The translations under genes and the position numbers were made by a program. 7,864 bases of DNA from JBJXFY01 sp046155815 (GTDB lineage Bacteria; Verrucomicrobiota; Verrucomicrobiia; Limisphaerales; CAIMTB01): positions 1 through 7,864 of the forward strand of contig JBJXFY010000353.1 in assembly GCA_046155815.1 (NCBI GenBank). The letters run 5' to 3'. Position 1 is the stretch's first letter; the number at the start of each line of letters is the position of its first letter. This document shows positions 5,232 to 7,864 of this stretch, piece after piece. Below the pieces are notes generated by a model, which saw nothing but the letters and a program-made list of their open reading frames with translations, was not told the origin of the DNA and made no database searches.

Positions 5232-6827
5232 ATGCCCTCCTTCGCCCGCCGTCATCCCGTGCTCACGACGCTCGCCGCACTGCTGCTTGTGCTCGCCACC
5301 ACCGTGTTCCTCTGGGCCCGCGTCCGGATGCACGGCCCGCACCGCGGCTACCGCGTGGACACGGCCTTCACCTCCGCGCCCGCCGCCGCCACGAACGCCC
5401 CGCTGCTCGCCGGCGTGGCCGTCCGCGACCTCACGCCCGACCTCGCGCGGTTCGACCCGTGGCGTGACGCGGACGGCAACTCGATGTTCGAGCCGGAGAA
5501 GGGCGACACCTGGGAAGACCGCAACGGCAACGGCGCCTTCGACTTCGTCTGGCTCGGCGGCTTCGACATGAACCGCCCGGCGCAGGGCGTGAACGACCCG
5601 CTCTGGGCGCGCGCGCTCGCCTTCCGCCACGGCGGCGTGACCGTGGCGCTGGTCAGCATTGACTGCGTGGGCCTCACCCACGAGCGCTTCATCAAGGCCC
5701 GAAAGCTCCTCGAGGCCCGCGGCGTACGGCCGGACTACGTGCTCTTCAGCTCCACCCACACGCACAACAGCCCCGACACGATGGGCATCTGGAGCTACCG
5801 CCCGCTCTTCTCGAAGTTCAGCGAGGCCTACGTGGATTTCATCATCGAACAGGCCTGCGACGCCGTGGCGGAGGCCGTGACGAAGCTCGCGCCCGTCGAG
5901 GCCACGCTCGCCGCGGTGGACCTGCCGCCCGAGGGCTTCGTGCGCGATTCCCGCCCGCCGCTCGTGTACGACCGCCAGCTCCACGCCGTCCGCCTCACGC
6001 GCCCCGGCACCGACGAAACCGTCGCCACGCTTGTTTCCTGGGGCAACCATCCTGAGGCGATGGGCGGCAAGAACCCGCTGCTCAGTTCCGACTTCCCCCA
6101 TTACCTGCGCGAGGCGATGGAAAAGGGCCTGCCCGCGCCGAACGGCATGGCCGGCTTCGGCGCGCCCTGCGTCTTCCTGCAGGGGCCGGTCGGCGGCCTG
6201 ATGACGCCGCTCGGGCTGCACGTCCCCGACCGCGACGGCCAGACCGTCCACCAGGACAACGGCGTCGCCAAGACCCGCGCTCTCGGGGAAAACCTCGCGC
6301 TCAAGGCCGCCGCCGCGCTGCGCGGCCCGGCCGCCCGGCGGATGACGAACCAGGTGATCGCCGGCGCGGCAAAGACCGTCTTCGCGCCCATCGAGGGGCC
6401 GTACAAGTATCCGCTCATGCTCGGCCTCATCCACCCCGGATGGTACGACGGCAAGGCGAAGACGGAGGTCGCCGCGCTGCGCGTAGGCGAGATCGAGATA
6501 CTGAGCATTCCCGGCGAAATCTATCCGGAGATCGTGGACGGCGGCGTGGAATCGCCGGAGGGCGCGGACTTCCCCGGCACGCCGCGGGAGATACCACCGC
6601 TGCGGTCCAAGATGCGCGGCACGCTGAACCTCGTCGCCAACCTGGCCAACGACGAAATCGGCTACCTCGTGCCGCACACGCATTGGGACGTGCAGCCGCC
6701 CTACACCTACGGCCTCAAGGACGCGCCCTACGGCGAGGTGAATTCCGGCGGCCCCGAGGTCGCCCCGCTCATCCACCGCGAGGCCTTGGCCGTGCTGGAG
6801 CAACTACACGGGATGACGGGAAAGTGA
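5232..6827 (+). CDS. Membrane-anchored neutral/alkaline-ceramidase-like hydrolase
   Basis: The 531-residue product resembles the N-terminal catalytic domain of neutral/alkaline non-lysosomal ceramidases, zinc amidases that cleave the fatty acid from ceramide. An N-terminal membrane segment (residues 9-29, after MPSFARRH) without an obvious cleavage site suggests an anchor with the rest outside the cytoplasm. The family's likely metal ligands are present in order: STHTH (174-178, His176 and His178), GNHPEAMG (271-278, His273), IPGE (426-429, Glu429) and GY (477-478, Tyr478); these assignments are by motif, not alignment. GVNDPLWARALAF (119-131) is a further family pattern. A calcium-loop-like motif, DRNGNGAFD (96-104), sits in the insert after DADGNSMFEPEKGD. 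The separate C-terminal Ig-like domain of the Pseudomonas enzyme is missing. The ATG at 5232 is the first plausible start; no Shine-Dalgarno is visible. The substrate is not shown: many such proteins in environmental bacteria have no proven ceramidase activity. Confidence 0.8.
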   Translation: MPSFARRHPVLTTLAALLLVLATTVFLWARVRMHGPHRGYRVDTAFTSAPAAATNAPLLAGVAVRDLTPDLARFDPWRDADGNSMFEPEKGDTWEDRNGNGAFDFVWLGGFDMNRPAQGVNDPLWARALAFRHGGVTVALVSIDCVGLTHERFIKARKLLEARGVRPDYVLFSSTHTHNSPDTMGIWSYRPLFSKFSEAYVDFIIEQACDAVAEAVTKLAPVEATLAAVDLPPEGFVRDSRPPLVYDRQLHAVRLTRPGTDETVATLVSWGNHPEAMGGKNPLLSSDFPHYLREAMEKGLPAPNGMAGFGAPCVFLQGPVGGLMTPLGLHVPDRDGQTVHQDNGVAKTRALGENLALKAAAALRGPAARRMTNQVIAGAAKTVFAPIEGPYKYPLMLGLIHPGWYDGKAKTEVAALRVGEIEILSIPGEIYPEIVDGGVESPEGADFPGTPREIPPLRSKMRGTLNLVANLANDEIGYLVPHTHWDVQPPYTYGLKDAPYGEVNSGGPEVAPLIHREALAVLEQLHGMTGK

Positions 6828-6846
6828 CCCGTAGCGCAGCGGCGTC

Positions 6847-6911
6847 CTAATCTTAATCTTACTCGTCATCTTAATCCTCTGCCTGAGTACGATGAAGATT
6901 AGGAGTAAGAG
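6847..6911. repeat. Degenerate hexamer array in inverted halves, after the hydrolase stop
   Basis: Left half, 6847-6876: CTAATC, TTAATC, TTACTC, GTCATC, TTAATC (consensus TTAATC). After an 8-nt spacer, the right half at 6885-6911 has GAGTAC, GATGAA, GATTAG, GAGTAA and GAG (consensus close to GATTAA, the reverse complement). Folding the halves unit against unit pairs 18 of 24 positions plus one G-T. The hexamer pattern resumes at 7030-7041 beyond the inserted element. The AT-rich composition contrasts with the surrounding genes. It may act as a transcription-ending or mRNA-stabilising hairpin 20 bp downstream of the stop codon; no T-tract typical of an intrinsic terminator follows. Confidence 0.75.
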
Positions 6912-6942
6912 AGACCTCTGCAAAAGTCGCACTTTCGCATAC

Positions 6943-6967
6943 GGAGCGCGGGTCTGTGACCCGCAGC
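6943..6967 (+). repeat. REP-like hairpin, left copy
   Basis: The stem GCGGGTC / GACCCGC encloses TGT, preceded by GGA and followed by AGC-type sequence (GGAGC at the start, GCAGC at the end). It is the reverse complement of the copy at 6989-7013 at 23 of 25 positions. Confidence 0.7.
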
Positions 6968-6988
6968 GGCTTGATTGGCAAGGGGCGT

Positions 6989-7013
6989 GCTGCGGCTCAC
7001 AGAGCCGCGCTCC
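6989..7013 (-). repeat. REP-like hairpin, right copy (inverted)
   Basis: The stem GCGGCTC / GAGCCGC encloses ACA. The two positions that differ from the left copy are the two partners of one base pair within the stem (G-C on one side, C-G on the other), so pairing is kept in both. It directly abuts the right terminal repeat at 7014. Confidence 0.7.
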
Positions 7014-7074
7014 ACTTTGCAGAGGTCTCTAAGAGTAAGATCTCGCTCACACGGGGAAGCCCTCTGCTCAGGCA

Positions 7075-7860
7075 ATGAACCGTTGGCAACAATTCCTGCG
7101 CAGCCGGGCCATCCGTCGGCGGGCGGCGCTCTACAGCCTGCTGGTCGTGCCAGCGCTTATGGCCGGCTACGCGGGGACGCTGGGCCGAAGCCGGCTGCGC
7201 GTCCGCCGTCTGCGCCTGTCCGAACAGCCCACGGTCCGCTTCGTCCATCTCACGGACCTGCATCACAAGGGCGACGCCGCCCTGCTGCGTCGCGTCGTCC
7301 GCGCCGTTCGGAAACTCGGTCCGGAATTCGTCTGCTTCACCGGTGACATCGTGGAGGAGACCGGGTTTCTGACCGCGACGCTGGAGGCCTTGGGCAAACT
7401 GGGCTGTCCGGTGTTTGGCGTGCCGGGAAACCATGACTACTGGAGCGGCGCTGATTTCGCCGTGATTGACCGGACGCTGCGGGCCACCGGCGGGCGCTGG
7501 CTCGTGGACGAGCAGGCCGAAGCGGCCGGGAGCCGTGCCGTGATCAGCGGCCACAGCGCCACGGTGCCGGCGGCGCTGCGGCCCAAGGCCGGCCGGATCA
7601 ACCTCGCGCTCGTCCACTATCCGGCCGAGGCGGACCGGCTGGCCGGCGTGTTTGACCTCGTAATGGCCGGCCATTCGCATGGCGGGCAAGTCCGGCTGCC
7701 GGGCCTCGGCGCGCTGATCCTCCCGGACCGCGTCGGCCACTATGATCTGGGCCGGTTCCAGACGGCCGGCGGGCCGCTCCACGTCAGCGCCGGCGTCGGC
7801 ACGTTCCACTTCAACGTCCGGTTCCACTGCCCGCCCGAGGTGGTGCTGGTGGAGCTGTGA
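7075..7860 (+). CDS. Membrane-anchored metallophosphoesterase (YaeI/YkuE type)
   Basis: The 261-residue protein is a complete calcineurin-like phosphoesterase with a two-metal active site. Motifs in order: TDLHH (60-64; Asp61, His63), TGD (89-91; Asp91), GNHD (118-121; Asn119, His120), HYP (His181), and GHSHGGQV (199-206; His200, His202). After an Arg-rich start, residues 18-36 are hydrophobic (LYSLLVVPALMAGYAG), probably a signal anchor with the catalytic part outside. The spacing of motifs and the GHSHGGQVRLP ending are like YaeI/YkuE, enzymes related to UDP-2,3-diacylglucosamine hydrolases that cleave phosphoesters of lipid precursors; Bacillus YkuE travels by the Tat route, but the consensus twin-arginine motif is not clear here. 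The start is the ATG at 7075, with no Shine-Dalgarno. The gene follows the ceramidase-like gene in the same direction but is separated by 247 bp of repeats, so co-transcription is uncertain. The substrate is unknown. Confidence 0.9.
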   Translation: MNRWQQFLRSRAIRRRAALYSLLVVPALMAGYAGTLGRSRLRVRRLRLSEQPTVRFVHLTDLHHKGDAALLRRVVRAVRKLGPEFVCFTGDIVEETGFLTATLEALGKLGCPVFGVPGNHDYWSGADFAVIDRTLRATGGRWLVDEQAEAAGSRAVISGHSATVPAALRPKAGRINLALVHYPAEADRLAGVFDLVMAGHSHGGQVRLPGLGALILPDRVGHYDLGRFQTAGGPLHVSAGVGTFHFNVRFHCPPEVVLVEL

Positions 7861-7864
7861 ACGG

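Larger units (their letters stand above)
6912..7029. mobile_element. REPIN/MITE-like non-autonomous element with terminal inverted repeats
   Basis: The outer inverted repeat is AGAGACCTCTGCAAAAGT at 6910-6927 and ACTTTGCAGAGGTCTCT at 7014-7030, identical apart from one extra A on the left. Within lie two REP-like hairpins in opposite orientation (6943-6967 and 6989-7013) around a 21-nt centre. The element has no coding capacity. The flanks read TAAGAG immediately left (6906-6911) and right (7030-7035), compatible with a 6-bp target duplication, although the surrounding hexamer repeats could produce the same match. It is probably mobilised, if at all, by an enzyme encoded elsewhere, for example a REP-associated tyrosine transposase; none is in the window. 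Confidence 0.7.

Noticed and set aside
5049..6803. A 584-codon open frame on the minus strand opposite the ceramidase-like gene.
   Set aside because: It is a shadow produced by strong GC bias at third positions. Its protein is Arg/Val/His/Glu-rich without motifs, while the plus strand has clear conserved catalytic motifs.
6824..6843. GTGACCCG and CAGCGGC around the hydrolase stop resemble part of the REP hairpin (GTGACCCGCAGCGGC).
   Set aside because: The match needs a 4-base insertion and lacks the other stem arm. Likely chance in GC-rich sequence.

Overview
The window looks like a chromosomal segment of a high-GC, Gram-negative bacterium of the Verrucomicrobiota or a related PVC lineage. 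This is inferred from a PEP-CTERM protein with the sorting motif VPEPHEY, a SurA-like/PdxA gene pair, a neutral-ceramidase-like secreted hydrolase, the near absence of Shine-Dalgarno sequences before the genes, and intergenic spaces filled with short degenerate repeats. No database search was possible, so the taxonomy is an inference.

Layout: (1) 1-192, plus strand: the last codons of a gene entering from the left, probably a rhomboid-family membrane protease. (2) 221-413, minus strand: a frameshifted remnant of the 3' end of an ABC-2 permease gene, recognisably paralogous to the intact permease further along. (3) 448-1122, minus: a secreted PEP-CTERM protein lying between the remnant and the intact permease. 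(4) 1280-5005, minus: a gene train transcribed in the order SurA-like periplasmic chaperone/prolyl isomerase, PdxA (vitamin B6 synthesis), ABC ATPase, ABC-2 permease. The first three are packed tightly (2-codon gap, then a 4-bp ATGA overlap). The permease follows after 115 bp that hold a heptamer-repeat hairpin. (5) 5006-5231: a divergent intergenic region with several palindromes. (6) 5232-6827, plus: a membrane-anchored neutral/alkaline-ceramidase-like hydrolase. (7) 6828-7074: a repeat-rich spacer with a degenerate hexamer array interrupted by a 118-bp element that has terminal inverted repeats and two internal REP-like hairpins. (8) 7075-7860, plus: a membrane-anchored metallophosphoesterase of the YaeI/YkuE type.

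Most of the coding content is cell-envelope work: outer-membrane protein folding, export, surface anchoring and lipid or phosphoester hydrolysis. PdxA is the metabolic exception, and its linkage to a surA-like gene recalls the surA-pdxA pair of Enterobacteria. I see no CRISPR array, tRNA, rRNA, prophage or defence system. The least ordinary material is non-coding: the REPIN-like element with compensatory changes between its two hairpins, its position inside a hexamer array, the heptamer hairpin, and the permease remnant that leaves the PEP-CTERM gene flanked by two copies of the same gene end.
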